NCBI GenBank assembly: GCA_024734495.1
Contig: JALMQS010000409.1
Location: 434,305 to 498,304 of the forward strand
DNA from: Forficula auricularia
Lineage: Eukaryota; Arthropoda; Insecta; Dermaptera; Forficulidae
Length of the DNA stretch: 64,000 nt
Direction: 5' to 3'
Shown here: piece by piece, positions 50,785-62,764 of the stretch
Numbering within the stretch: position 1 is the stretch's first letter
Layout: each line of letters begins with the position of its first letter
Notes under the pieces: model-generated
Seen by the model: the letters and a program-made list of their open reading frames with translations, nothing else
What the model was told of the DNA's origin: nothing
The model's database searches: none
Program-made: the position numbers and the translations under genes

Positions 50785-51842
50785 TATATCTTTTCATTCA
50801 CTGAAGAACAAAGAAAAAATTAATTAAACATTGAAAAAGCAAAATCTTAGAAAATAATAAATAACTAGCCGCTGAGTTTGAAATCATTTAATTTTGAGTC
50901 AAACTTAGTTATAAATAAACTCTCCAAATAAATCTCTTAAAGGTGTTACTCTCTTGTTGAAGGATTACACTTTTTTCCTTATATATTATCATGGCTAAAC
51001 TTTTTAAAATATATTATTTAACGTTTAATACTCCATGATTAGATAAGAATTCCTGACTTATTTCAATTTAGATTAATTCATGCATGTCATCAGCAATGGT
51101 AACTATTAATCGTTCAATATTCACAAATGAAGGGTTCAGAGTGAAAAACTAAAACTTTTCAATAATAACAATAAAAACATGGACAGGTTCTCACTTCTTT
51201 CCCTGTATTTTTCAATTTTATCTTGCCTGTAAATAAACTACCCTTCTGAATAGTACTTTAGAAGGCTTATCTAAAGGCGTACGAAATAGCGCTATAAATT
51301 CAGAAATTTCATTTTTTTCCTTTACTTTCCCCTTTTTTCTTATCAGAAAACTCTTCAAAAGCAATATAGAATTTTTATTACTCTTTTTTTAGCCTCACTT
51401 TATATTTTGGTTTTATGATACTTATAGTAATGAATTATCCAAATCAGTAAGTTTATTGAATATGATAGATAACGCTTTGACGCACAAGGGACATTAACCT
51501 TTATTATTTTGTGTGATTGAAGTGGTGAAACTCCTACACGCCCGTTGTGGAGCTTATTTTGCGTTGTACTTTAAATCAGGGGTGGCCAACACGAAGCCCG
51601 CTGCGAGTCATGTTGTCGCTCGCGGAGCTGGGTCAAATGAACATAAATGTTAACTTTATTGTACATACCACCAAAAGAGCATTACATCATGAGTCGTTCG
51701 TATCATATGTTTTTAAATTATAGCTAATAGAAATTTGAAATTTCTCCCATTTTTTTGAAAAATGCATTGGTTTGAGCTAATTTAAATATCCCGTTAATAC
51801 TCGTCTACAAAGGAAAGATCAATTAATTAATAAGATGATTAA
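50785..51842. other. AT-rich DNA with a hAT-like end fragment
   Basis: CAGGGGTGGCCAACACGAAGC at 51577 is a typical hAT 5' end. No matching 3' end was located. Otherwise unassigned. Confidence 0.45.
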
Positions 51843-51918
51843 ACTGAAAGTTCTTTTTGTCGAGAGTAGTAGAATTTTTATAAATTGAAGGAGACAATAA
51901 AAGAGTGTGTCTTCTGCG
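51843..51918. repeat. GCCGAGAGTAGCAG-family arm, left of a transposon
   Basis: GTCGAGAGTAGTAGAATTTT, TTGAAGGAGACAATAAAAGAG, GTGTGTCTTCTGCGG. With 53008-53085 it flanks the hAT-like element in the same orientation. Confidence 0.7.
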
Positions 51919-51925
51919 GAATTAG

Positions 51926-52996
51926 GGCTGCCACCTGTACTATATTATATAGTATCTTACTAAATTCTAACCAATTATACTATATGGTATATTATAGAAA
52001 AATAATAAAGTATGAAATGTACTATATTTTCATCGCTAATTAAAATGTCGTGCTTATGAACAAGTTGAAGAATGAATTAGAGCAGCGTAAAATAGATCAC
52101 TTCTTTGGATACGATACAAATAGAAAAATTAAGAAGATCGAAGAAAAATCTTTCAAGTGAGATTAATAAGAATTTATTATTATTTCTTGAAAAAAGTTTT
52201 ATAAATTTAACGAAATGGTTTGATTTCAACTCAACTAATAGACTTAACCCTTTGACTATACCTACAGAGTATTCACAGTCGATGGCACGTTAGACGTTTA
52301 TGGAAAAAGGAACGCAGGATTTTTCTGAAAATTTAGCACTTTACATTTTCTTACCTGTTCTCTCGATCTAAAATATTTTCAGCATTGCGACGTTTTGGCT
52401 TCCATCAAAAGTCGTAGCAACTTTATTTTTTTAAATGGAACAACCCGTATATTAACACGTTTTTAGAACCGCCCTTTTATTATAATACTTTTTTGTTAAT
52501 ATTGTCCTATACCTATCTCTATCGGTTTTCGAGATAAAAAATAATTTGTGTTAAATATGGTCCAAAACATGGCCCTAATTAAACTTAAATAAATTAGTGC
52601 TCTCAATTCATGAAAAGTTGATATTTTTGGTGGTAGTTTAGACACATTATTCAATTATTCAAACGAAGTTCTTATGAAATTATTTATTTTGTACTCTAAG
52701 ATCTTCGTTGAATGTGAAATGGCGAGAAGAAAGAAATAAAGCATCTATTAATTTAATTAAAAATGAATTGTTAATTTATTTTAATATATATCTAAATTGT
52801 TTGGGTTCCTATGATTATTTTAAAAATAATATAACTTTGCTGGCCAAAGCAAAAAGTAATGATAAATGCGCATGGAAAATTAAATAATGCAATAAATAAT
52901 ATAAAAATAAATGTGTACTATTTTACCCCTAAAAGTACTATATTTTTACAACTTTAAAAAATACTATTTTTTCTTCAAAAAAGGTGGCAACCCTAG
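51926..52996. mobile_element. TIR transposon (hAT-like ends), ~1.07 kb, degenerate
   Basis: The left end AGGGCTGCCACCTGTACTAT and right end AAGGTGGCAACCCTA are inverted partners. The interior carries repeated TACTATATT and AAGTACTATATTTT motifs near both ends. A 62-codon frame (52105-52293, with LTKWFDFN) might be a transposase remnant, but I cannot place it. No intact ORF. Confidence 0.6.
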
Positions 52997-53007
52997 ATGG
53001 AATTAAA

Positions 53008-53085
53008 TTGAAAGTTTCTTTTTGCCAAGAGTAGCAGAATTTTTATAAAGTGAAGGAGACAATAAAAGAGTGAGTCTCCTTCAAG
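53008..53085. repeat. GCCGAGAGTAGCAG-family arm, right of a transposon
   Basis: GCCAAGAGTAGCAGAATTTT and GTGAAGGAGACAATAAAAGAG, then GAGTCTCCTTCA forms a small hairpin with the preceding TGAAGGAGAC. Confidence 0.7.
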
Positions 53086-53607
53086 ATGTATGATCATATT
53101 TTTGCATTTCAAATGAAACTTGTCCTTTGGGAATAACACTTGAGGACAAAAAACTTTATTCACTTTCCTACATTGTCATTGCAATCAAACGTCCCACAGG
53201 AGACGGTACGCTTCTTTGATATCTGACTTAAACCTCGAATTTGAAAATCGATTTCTGGATTTTAAAAAAACACAATTTGCTTTTTTGAGCATTTGTAAAG
53301 GCATTCGCGTTAGACGTGAATTTATTACTAGGAAGATTACAAATACAACATTGTGAAATGTGTTGTGATACACTCTTAAACGAGAAATTCCATCAAGTTG
53401 GTTTGAAAGAGTTCTGAAAACGTATTTGGACAAAGATAAATATCCTGCGTTTTATAAACGTGCTCTATCGATGGTTTCGCTATTTGGAAACACTTTTGCG
53501 GCATAAGCCCAGAATTGACACAGGACCGTTGAAGGGTTAGTATTAAGAGGGCCGAACTCTTATAGACATAAGGCTAGTAGATAAGCGGAAGAATTTATTA
53601 TATATAA
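53086..53607 (-). other. Unassigned DNA with an 82-codon minus-strand frame
   Basis: 53185-53433 (minus) is open and rather polar (LKKANCVFLKSRNRFSNSR) in a less AT-rich block. It could be a transposon or host remnant. No family recognised, no splice or start support. Confidence 0.3.
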
Positions 53608-54619
53608 GGGGCATTCCACGCCAAATCGGACGGTTTTAAAAATTTTAATTTTTGATTTCCTTAAATTTTAGTATCCATCAAAAAACTCTTCATGGTAAAT
53701 ATTGAAATTTTTTCATCACAGGTTTAAAAGATATCGAATTTCGGTTTTTCGCTCATAACTTCTTCAAAAATGGTATAAATTAAAATTTTTTTTTTTGATT
53801 TTTTTTTTTTTTTTTTTACATAAGTAAGTTATACTTTTTATAAAAAAATACAACAAAATTATTTAAAGTGTTTTTATATGCGATTTTTGAGTTTGAAAAT
53901 GTTTATCTTGTTTTTGGAAAATGTATGTACTTTTCGATTTTTTTGATAATTTTTTAATTTAAACTTCTATTCATTCTACAAACCGGGTTTATACTGGTTC
54001 TATGATAATAACTATTTTTTTAGTTTTTGATTTTGATTTTCTTTCAATAAACTAAAATACTAATAATTTATTTTCAAAATCTGTCAACGATAAAAATCAA
54101 TTCAAAATAAGTTTAAAAAGAGAAATCAATACTAAAAAATGGTTTCAATAATGGTTAATTCGCGAATAATATTTTTTAGAAATTTTCAAAAATTGAGAAA
54201 AAATAGTAGGTAATTATCATAAGACCACTATCAACCCGGTCTTAAAATTTTTAGATTGAATAAAGTTTAAAATAAAAAATTATCAAAAAAATCGAAGAGT
54301 ACTCTTACATATATACAGTTTCAAAAACAAGATTAAAATTTTCAAATTCAAAAATCGCATTTAAAACACTTTAAATAAATTTTTTTTCTAAATATTATGT
54401 AAAAAACGAAAAATGTAAAAAAAAAAATTGAATTTGGACCATTTTTGAAGAAGTTATGAGTGGAAGACAGAAATTCGATATCTTTTAAACCGGTAATGAA
54501 AAAAATTTCAAAATTTACCAGGAAGAGTTTTTCGATGGGTACTAAAAAATGTCAAAACATGAAGGAAATAAAAAAATTAAAAATTTTCAAGCCCTGCGAT
54601 TTGGCGTGGAATACCTCAT
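53608..54619. mobile_element. 1-kb palindromic transposon with GGCATTCCACGCCAAATCG ends
   Basis: GGGGCATTCCACGCCAAATC and its complement near 54600 open arms of ~470 bases each, with ATAACTTCTTCAAAAATGG and complement, meeting near 54100. ATATATA borders both sides. No ORF. A full-length RNA would form one long hairpin. Confidence 0.85.
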
Positions 54620-56221
54620 ATATTTATTATTAAGGCGCCTTTTACTGGTGGGCATACGGACTCTTAAAAAAGTTTCAACTTTTTCTTTAATTTTTGTTTG
54701 GTTTCACGGCTGCTAAAAGATACAAAAAGACATGTAGGTGTGTTTTTGACATAATTAACCAGGCTTTTGATTGAAATAATTTTAGCGCCGCGCCTGTAAA
54801 TTGAAGGGTATCCATTCATATATAACGCCCTGCATTCCGGGTTGCGTTGACAGGCGATGAATATCGGATTAGTACAGTGGTTTCTAACCTTTTCAGTTTC
54901 ATTACCCTTGTGACCAAGCAAGCTATGTATCTCTACCCTTTGTTAAAAATATAACAAATCTGGCACCACTGTCTGAGCTTGTATTGGTATTTTATCTTAG
55001 AAATGTCAGATAAAATACATTATAAAGGGAGATTTATAAAACAAAGAGTTCTTAATAAGAGATTGAAAGCTTTGCGACAATGACAAGCGAAAAAACGTCA
55101 AAAAAATTACTAAAGTTAACCCACTTTTTAGGTTAAATAAATGCGTTGTTGCCAGCTTGTTTTTTAGTGTAAATTTTTCATTATACATTTTTCATTATTT
55201 ATTCATTATCTCAGAAACTCGTGTTGTAACTATGAATTAAAATTTTCTTTAAAAAATGTATTAGTTATTATTTAATGTTGGTTTAGTTATTTATAACAAT
55301 GGTAAGAAGAGTTTCTTAATTATAATCAAATATGTATGTAAACCTTCCGATATCCCGTATAGTGCAATGTATAAGAGTCTGAAAAACTCTATCTTAGGAA
55401 TTTAATATCTCTTGAACTATATTGTTCATAAATTTCCTTTGCCACTAATCGATGCAGAAGTATTTAAATAATAATCTGTCTAAATTTCAAAAAAAAAACT
55501 CCTAAGAAAACCCATCTGGTGAAACAACTACCTTAATTAAGATTTTTTTCCTTTTCAAAAGATTTATATATGAATAAATATGTATATTTTATGAAATAAA
55601 TAATAAATTCAGTTGTTTATGAGTTTTCTCTTTTACCAGTATTATGGGAATATACTGCTTAGCTGTTTATTAAAGGTTCATCCTTTCCCCTTTCAAACTC
55701 ATTTTAATCTCCACCAATTTTCCAGCGACTTTATAAAGCGTCGTTATTTGCAATCATTAGAATATATCATTTTCTAACCCCCGTATTCAAGCTTAACTTT
55801 TCAAAAAAACAGCTAATTTTCACCTCATAAAATGCGCCAAAGTGTAATCGAAGTTGGAATTTGATCAGAACAACGTTCCCGATAGTTGACTATTTATTGC
55901 ATTCAATATCAATAAACGATCTTGTTGGGGGTTTAAGCTTTTAAAATCTGCTAATACCTGAATGGAAATTCTGATACCCTTTCATTTCATTCCGATTATG
56001 TTTTACCCGTAAAGCGGATTCTCTCTCACTATCAGAACGATTAAATTTGTTTGTAGATTTATCATCTAGGAATGTAATTCTCTTTTATGGGTTTTTTAGA
56101 AATTATGGTAGAGGACAAATATTTATCCGAACAAATATAGAAAATCAATTTTGCATTAATATTTGTAAAATAACTTGTTTTATTAAAACTTTATTTGTAA
56201 AAAATAAATTTTATAAAAAAA
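54620..56221. other. Mostly unassigned DNA; hAT-like end fragment
   Basis: CAGTGGTTTCTAACCTTTTC at 54875 is an isolated hAT-type end. 55690-56050 matches no repeat in the window and may be single-copy. Open frames 54664, 55006 and 56047 carry no motifs. Confidence 0.4.
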
Positions 56222-56265
56222 AAAAAAAATAAAACAATAATAACTTAAAAATAAAATAAAATATA

Positions 56266-56362
56266 CTTTTTTTTTTTTTTTTTTTTTTTTTTTATTGGCC
56301 TCGGGAACATAGATGCCCATTTAGCCAGCCGATCGTATTCGTTCATATTTCCATAAATTCGC
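56266..56362 (-). mobile_element. Short poly(A)-tailed retroposed fragment
   Basis: On the minus strand it ends GAGGCCAATAAA then A25+ (T-run 56268-56293), flanked by AAAATATA on both sides. This looks like the 3' end of a LINE or mRNA transcript inserted by target-primed reverse transcription. Only ~70 bases of body; source not identified. Confidence 0.7.
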
Positions 56363-57151
56363 CATAAAAATATAACTAAAAAGGTATAAAATAATTATCT
56401 TACTTGTTTATACTGAACTAAACGACGAAATATTAACATGAAATTACTTTTTAAGCTCGGTGCCAAACAAACTATACCTATAACCCGCCAAACATACTAA
56501 GCAAGTTCCGTCGAGTGCGATTCATAAAATGTATATGTTTGGCACCGACTTCAAAAGTAATTTCATGTTAATATTTCGTCGTTTAGTTGTAACTAAATAA
56601 GATAATTATTTTATACCTTTTTAGTGTATTTTATTTGATTTTTAAGTTATTATTATTTTATTTGTTGCATTTAATATTTTTGAAGTCGCTTTTATTTTTT
56701 TTTATAAAAATTATTTTTATTTTTCTCTTTATAGTGATGTTATTAATAGTGACTTAATATGCCTGCATGCATCTCGTAAGATAAAGAGTCGGGCGAATGA
56801 ATCAGAAAATGATAATAAAATTCGATCATAAATATAGAAATTCTCTCGAAACGTTTGCGGGTTTTAAATAAATGTTTTAAGATTTTTTTATAAAAGATTT
56901 ATTTATTATAATTTCGATTATTTGGTCATAAGAATTGGAGATTTACGTTATTTGGTCATTGATCATATCTTCATGGCTTACCCAAGTAATATGGTGCCAC
57001 CCCTAAAGGTACCCTCTTTCCAACAAAAAAAGAATCATTAAAATCGGTTCAAAAAACAAGGAAGTTATGCCTGAACAAACATATCAAAAAAGGTCCAATA
57101 CCAAATTGAAAAAATGACCAATCGGAAGCTAGACTGAACTCAAAACAAAAA

Positions 57152-57766
57152 TAAACTGCAACGGATCGTTGCTAAACTTTATCCAAATTCATTTGAAATA
57201 TTAATATGTTCTAGAGTAAAGTACTTTAAAATATAATTTTACTAAAAACTTTATTTAACCTTTTTTGTGGTTCCCAAGGTACTTAATTAGGATATTAAAT
57301 TTCATCAAAATTGGTTAAGTCATTTTCAAGATATTTAGAAAAAACTAAAAAACGTACCGAAATAAAGTACTAATGTTTGTGGGCCGATATGTACCAAAAA
57401 CTAATCAGCGCTTCATTTTGTTAAACTAATGGTAGGTTTTCAATTTCATTTCAATCGGTGCAACGGTGTGGAAAAAAATCGTGGGCCAAAAAAGCGATAA
57501 CATACATACATCCATACATCCATACATCCATCCATACGCACGCACTAAATGAAAAAATCGCACCTTTTGGCCTCTCGACGAGACCCCATGCAATTTTTGG
57601 CAAAACCGTCACGTGCTAAAATTCAACCTAATTGAATACTACAATTTGTGACTTTAATTGAGTCCATGGGTTCCGTAGTCTTTACCTGAGGACCCTTTGA
57701 AGCCACGCTTGCCGCGAGAGCGATTCCAATACTTTCTCCCCATGCTTCGCATTGGATAAAGTAAAA
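57152..57766 (-). mobile_element. Q-family repeat, copy 2 (inverted), nested
   Basis: Reverse complement of 38529-39130 over its whole length, inserted between AACAAAAA and CATCAAAATCGGTTCAC of the host element, which is contiguous in the 18252 copy. The 77-codon minus frame 57682-57915 crosses the junction and is not a gene. (CATA/CATC)n lies at 57497-57535. Confidence 0.85.
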
Positions 57767-57870
57767 ATCATCAAAATCGGTTCACAATTGGCGGAGATAT
57801 GAGGTAACATTGACACAAAAGAAAAAAAATTCAGACGAATAGAGAACCTCCTCCTTTTTTGAAGTCGATT

Positions 57871-58287
57871 AAAAAGTTGGTCTACCAAGAGGCGAATTTT
57901 CATTATAAAGTGCATTTTATTCCATTAACGCCCTAATTTCTTTATCTTTGTTAAAGTATAATAAACTTACTTGAACGAAATTAATGTCTCGCAAAAAATT
58001 TTCGCCATTTATCACGAGAAACTTTTTTGTTGATCTTTTAGCCGCTTTACTTGTATTTTTTTTGTATTTGTCTGAAACCTAGAAAAAAATCATCTCCAAC
58101 CATTATTTTTTCTGACTCTGACTTTGTTACTCACGATAGCTGTCGCAGAAAGCTCAAGTTTGGTGCCAAGTTTTGACTTTCTTTGCTTTCTAACTTTAGA
58201 ATTTCCTGTTCATAAATCCAGAAAATAACTTGTTTTATATTATGTCACGCGTTGCCTTGGGAAACAAATAAACAGATTTTTATGTAG
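57871..58287. other. AT-rich DNA, nothing recognised
   Basis: No ORF or repeat. Confidence 0.4.
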
Positions 58288-58620
58288 GCCCTAGACGGTC
58301 AATCATTTTGATCAAAAGATTGAGTCAATCATTGACGCTCGCTTCAATCATCCCCTCAAACAACCTAAATCTTTTGATCAAAACTCATTCGTAGTGGAGT
58401 TTCGATTAGATTTCGGTGTTGGAAGCCAGCGGAGATTCCTCCATGGTTTGCTGCCGAGTGCGTGATTGAGGGAAAGATTGATCAAAACCCTTCTAGACGG
58501 TCATGCGCCTCTTCAATCATTTGCGTCTTTCTATCAATCACCGTCAATGATTGACTCAAGCATCAAACGGGTTCCTAGACGGTCAATCATGCTTGACTCA
58601 ATCATTTTGATCAAAAGAAT
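58288..58620. repeat. Complex repeat built on CTAGACGGTCAATCAT
   Basis: CTAGACGGTCA occurs at 58291, 58493 and 58575, with ATTTTGATCAAAAG at both margins and an inverted pair AGTCAATCATTGACG/CGTCAATGATTGACT inside. GC is higher than the surroundings. Probably a MITE with subterminal repeats. Confidence 0.6.
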
Positions 58621-58824
58621 TACCATATATGGAAGATTTTGAATAGTCTATTATATTAAAAATGATTCCTAACGGCGACACTACTTTCTAGCTCCATATG
58701 ACATCTCAAACCCTCTCACAATCTGCGAAATTTGTGAAGAGTGTACCAAATCTTGAAAAAGCTTTCACTTGGTCGAATTTAATAAAAAAAATTTACATAT
58801 ATTTATATACATTATAGATACATA
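58621..58824. other. Unassigned
   Basis: Nothing recognised. Confidence 0.4.
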
Positions 58825-59335
58825 CATATATTAGTCCAGTATTTAGACACAGACTACGGATTTGATCCAACTAGAAATAATGTACAGTACCGTCTATGAT
58901 AGTTGTACAAGGAATGGCCAGTCGCTGGCTGTAGCAGGTGGACCAGACTGCGCATGCTGTGAGTGCTGTAAAAATAAGCATATGTGTTAAAAAATATTTT
59001 TGACCCACAATGAAATTACATGCTATTTTTTTCATGTTGTAAAAATACACTTTGGGTGTAGTCTGTTTCCACGTCCCACCACTCAAATGGTCTGGGGTGA
59101 TTATATTATAAGTGTAGTAATTGACTGTAAATTATAATTTTTATAATTTCATTGTGGGTCAAAAATATTTTTTAACACATATGTATTTTTTGCAGCCCCT
59201 CACAGCATGCGCAGAATTACCTGGTCCACCTGCTACAGCCAACCAGACTCGCCTATTCCTTGTACAACTAACATAGACGGTACTATTACGCATTATTTCT
59301 AGTTTGGGTCAAATCCGTACTCAAAAATGTGTCAC
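58825..59335. repeat. Palindromic element, ~190-base arms
   Basis: ACTAGAAATAATGTACAGTACCGTC, CAGGTGGACC, GCGCATGCTGTGAG and TTAAAAAATATTTTTGACCCAC are mirrored by complements at 59145-59310. The ~80-base centre is unpaired. No ORF; the 71-codon frame is spurious. Confidence 0.85.
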
Positions 59336-59359
59336 CAGCTCTTGGACCATATATAAAAG

Positions 59360-59870
59360 TTTGGCAAGTAAGCGAGCCGGACTACTTACCGTAGTTTCAG
59401 TAACTTATAATAACTTCCAAAAAAATACTTGAGATATCAAATTCGTAATTATTTGTCGATGATAATGAGAGAATGAGGTAATTTTTGAAAAAATTTCAGC
59501 ATTTTGTGATTTCCAGACGTTGACAGGTATAAAAATATTCTTACATAGTTATTTTAAAGTGAATTTAATTTACAAATACATAGACTAATTCTACATAAAA
59601 TAAATGTTTACTTAGATAGTTCACAGCTCATGATAAGAAAAAAAATGTCGATCTCATAAAAATGTCTACCCTTCCAAAAATAATCATTTAATTAAAATTT
59701 TAATTCAATTTTTGATTTTGAAGAAAATCACTATCTTTCAAGTTTGTGTATTATTTAGTTCACGAGATCTAGCTCTGATAGACAAACGGAGGGACATACA
59801 GACGAAGATATTTAGCGGCATAAAAGAATCCCTCTTTTACTTTTTAAGTGAACCCCTAAAAATGCAAACC
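59360..59870 (+). repeat. N-family dispersed repeat
   Basis: GCGAGCCGGACTACTTACC through GTTGACAGGTATAAAAAT to GACAAACGGAGGGACATACAG and TACTTTTTAAGTGAACCC; the same order as 44431-44925. Confidence 0.6.
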
Positions 59871-60582
59871 ATGTTCTATACTTAAAATATGTTTTAATAG
59901 TACTTACCAATCGCTCAATATGTTTTAGCACCTGTACTTTATAAACTGTCATAAAAAAACCTTAATTTACAGAACATTACAGGCCCATAAACTCAAACGA
60001 GACATACAATAAATAAGTAATAAAACGGATACCAAAAGTATTAACTTGCGTCTCAACGGAAGCTCAAATATATACGAGTAATAAAATGGAGGTTTGACAT
60101 TATTTACTGGAGCTGTTTTATCAAAGGTTTATGAATATTTTCCGCCTTCTGCTTTGGGGATTCTGTTCGAATGGCTCAAAGAATAAAAATATCGTATATC
60201 ACAAAATGGATTTGATTAAATCAAAAAAAACAAAAGGAATAAACGTCGAAATAACATAGCTTGAGGTATAGTTTCTCGAGATGAAAGAGATAAATATACT
60301 TTATATATTAAACTCACACAATTCCTTTGTTCATTTCACATATAACCTTCAAAATCAGGTGCACAAACACCTACGTCACACCCATTTTTCTTGATCTACT
60401 CCTCCCTCTTCGGCAATACAGGGATCTTTCGAGATTCATAGGAGCCGCATCTTTCTGGTGCACCCTTCGTGCATTCGATTGGATTAAGAAAAAAAAGAGG
60501 GCTGGAGAGCACAAAGAGAAATCATTGTTATAGCAAGCTAGCCACACCAGCGATTATACTAAGTTACTCTAGCAGAGGAGAA
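59871..60582. other. Unassigned DNA
   Basis: 60327-60533 is a 68-codon open frame without motifs. No other repeat match. Confidence 0.4.
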
Positions 60583-60789
60583 TTCTACCACTGCTCGGAA
60601 GCCCCTAAAACCTACAGTAAATTGGATGAGTTGGATTGTATCTAAGTTTCTGAGATTGACTCGTGATCCCGGCTTCTTTTCCTTCTACTCTGTTCTTTTC
60701 ACGATTGAGGGGCCAGCCCATACAGGCCTTTAGGGGATGGACCTTCTGGTGTATCTCCTTCTCACATCAATATAATAAAAAAAAAAAAC
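60583..60789 (+). mobile_element. SINE, 5'-truncated copy
   Basis: It matches 4369-4569 of the full SINE (ACCACTGCTCG, TGATCCCGGCTTC, GGCCAGCCCATA, GGTGTATCTCC) and ends in an A-run. The tRNA-like head is missing. Confidence 0.85.
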
Positions 60790-61161
60790 GAATTTATCTA
60801 AATCCTATCGGTGACCCCATGAGAAATAAAATATATCTAATTAAAAAGACTGATGATGAAGTTCAAACCTTTGAAACTCTAAGAAATAAATGATCTATTT
60901 ATCTATTTATTTATTAAGCAATCCTCACGAGGCAGAGAATGCACATAGAGCAGATACAACAATCAAATTTAGAGAGCTGGTGTTCGTTTATAGTGAAACA
61001 TTATACAAATTATATTAAGTTCCTAACCTAAAATAATCAGATAAAACAAGTCACTTGATACAATATTCTGAGAAATAATATAAGTACAGTAGCAGATACA
61101 AAAATAATATGATACAATGCAGCAAGCTACATAGGCACAATAAACAGACCAATATAATATG
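60790..61161. other. AT-rich DNA with a short family B-like tract
   Basis: GAGCTGGTGTTCGTTTATAG and GTGAAACATTAT (60977-61008) resemble the family B outer motif. Otherwise unassigned. Confidence 0.4.
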
Positions 61162-61470
61162 GCATTTCGTCACCCTAATGCGCAAAGGTCTTAACTCCAA
61201 AATAGGTTGGCTAACAGGAAAGATATAAAACTGTTTCTGTTAGCAACCTTCCCAAAGCAAAGAGCCTTATCTAATTTAAGTTTTTAGACTAGAAAGAAAT
61301 TTTTTGGAGTTACAACTTTTTCTGTGTTTGTGTAATGGATCATCTTCTTAGAGTGCCATACCCGAAACGGGCGTCGGCGCCTCTCCACATATGGATCATC
61401 AGCTGTTTGAATAAAAAAGAGAAATTATAAAAAGTTGAGTTATGACCTTTGCGCATTAGGGTGACGAAAT
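61162..61470. mobile_element. 309-bp MITE with ~27-bp near-perfect inverted ends
   Basis: ATTTCGTCACCCTAATGCGC and its complement at 61444-61470 form inverted ends of ~32 bases with very few mismatches. The interior includes CCGAAACGGGCGTCGGCGCC. No ORF. Superfamily not determined. Confidence 0.8.
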
Positions 61471-62389
61471 GTAAGTACAATATTTTGGTTAACACTTCCC
61501 ATCTGGAAAGGGAACCCCGGGTCAGCACGGGCAGGGAAATCGACATTATTACACTTTTTAAATAACAGATAATTTGAAAACAGTTTAAAATTATTCTATG
61601 TTTATAGAATTATATACCTATAACACATAATTCATATTTGATATACTAGTAGTATACGAGTATATTGTTATTTGCATCAAGCAGAGAACAGCTTCATTGA
61701 TTTCTTCTTATGAATCAACAACTCTGCTACTCTCCGGCAAAATGAAATCGTTTCAACCCTCTTTGAATCGATAGGTTGAAATTAATTGAAATTTTCTACC
61801 CTTTTCATGAGTTTTCTGCATCAACTTATTTTATTCAATGCTAATAAAAATTTCACAAGCTATCTATTTATTAGAATTTGTATAAAAACTCCGAGAATCC
61901 TCCTGCTAATGAATGCTCTCATGTTCCTTTACTGCGTTACCTTAGATATAAATTCCTGATTACTAATCAAGCATCACGACATAAGAGCGATTCTCGATTC
62001 ATTAGTGAAATTACCAAAAGTGGATTCATGGGAATGAACATTGTAAAGCTTATTAGACAACCTAAATAAACAATTCGTGCTTTTAAAGTTCAGAACTCTA
62101 AGCAATTATGAATCTTTCATCCCTCAGGACAGTTTTGCAGAGAAGTTTTACTTTACTTCTAACAATTAATCATAATTAGTATTCTATATCAAATAAACCC
62201 TTATGATGAAACGGGGTTGTCTCGTTATTTGTCAGTCTATTTGTCTGCCTTTGTCACAAGCTTGTAGTTTTCAAACTAGCGTTTATATTTTGTAGAACCC
62301 TTCAAATATAAAATTTGTTTCAGGAATCCAAGTTAAAGATTGTTATATATAAAATTGAGGATTTAATGGAAGGCAGTCCAAGGAAAAAT
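61471..62389. other. Unassigned DNA with a GCCGAGAGTAGCAG-family fragment
   Basis: 61672-61745 contains CAACTCTGCTACTCTCCGGC, the complement of the family core. A 63-codon frame at 61878-62069 has no recognisable motif. Confidence 0.45.
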
Positions 62390-62640
62390 AAAAAGAATAT
62401 TTTTTGATACTTCACCTTTTACACTTTAGCATCAACTCTTCGGAGGATCTTACCTCCTTCTTCAGGGTTCAAAGGGTCATTGAAAGAACAACTTTGGACC
62501 AACATTTGAACCCTGAAGAAGAAGGAAAGATCTCATTCCACCATTAACACAAAAAAAAAAAAAAAGGAAAGATCCTTCGGAAAGTCGGTTCAAAAGTGAA
62601 AAAGGAAAAGTTTCCAATAAAATTTTCTTTTATTATTAAT
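62390..62640. repeat. Family A palindrome, degraded
   Basis: The left arm has the complement of CTGAAGA with a GGAGG/CCTCC hairpin but GAAG in place of GAAA (62430-62475, minus). The right arm has CTGAAGA (62514) but stem II is interrupted by an AC/A-run insertion. Both ribozyme-like motifs should be inactive. Confidence 0.65.
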
Positions 62641-62764
62641 TTATCCATGGACTATCTTCCATTCAATCCTTCTCAATTGTATATCAATCCAGTCAGCTCC
62701 CTAGAAAAAAATTTAAATTATTATATTGTATACGATTGACGTAATAGTTTTTGCAGACGGACTG

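Larger units (their letters stand above)
56222..57870. mobile_element. AACCGACTTC element, copy 2, with two nested insertions
   Basis: The same order as 18252-19195: the internal palindrome (GAAATATTAACATGAAATTAC, GCACCGACTTCAAAAGTAATT), ATGCATCTCGTAAGATAAAG, ATCGGTTCACAATT and the end CCTTTTTTGAAGTCGATTAAAA. The outermost left arm is lost in an A-run. It is interrupted at 56266-56362 by a poly(A)-tailed fragment and at 57152-57766 by a Q repeat. Confidence 0.8.
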
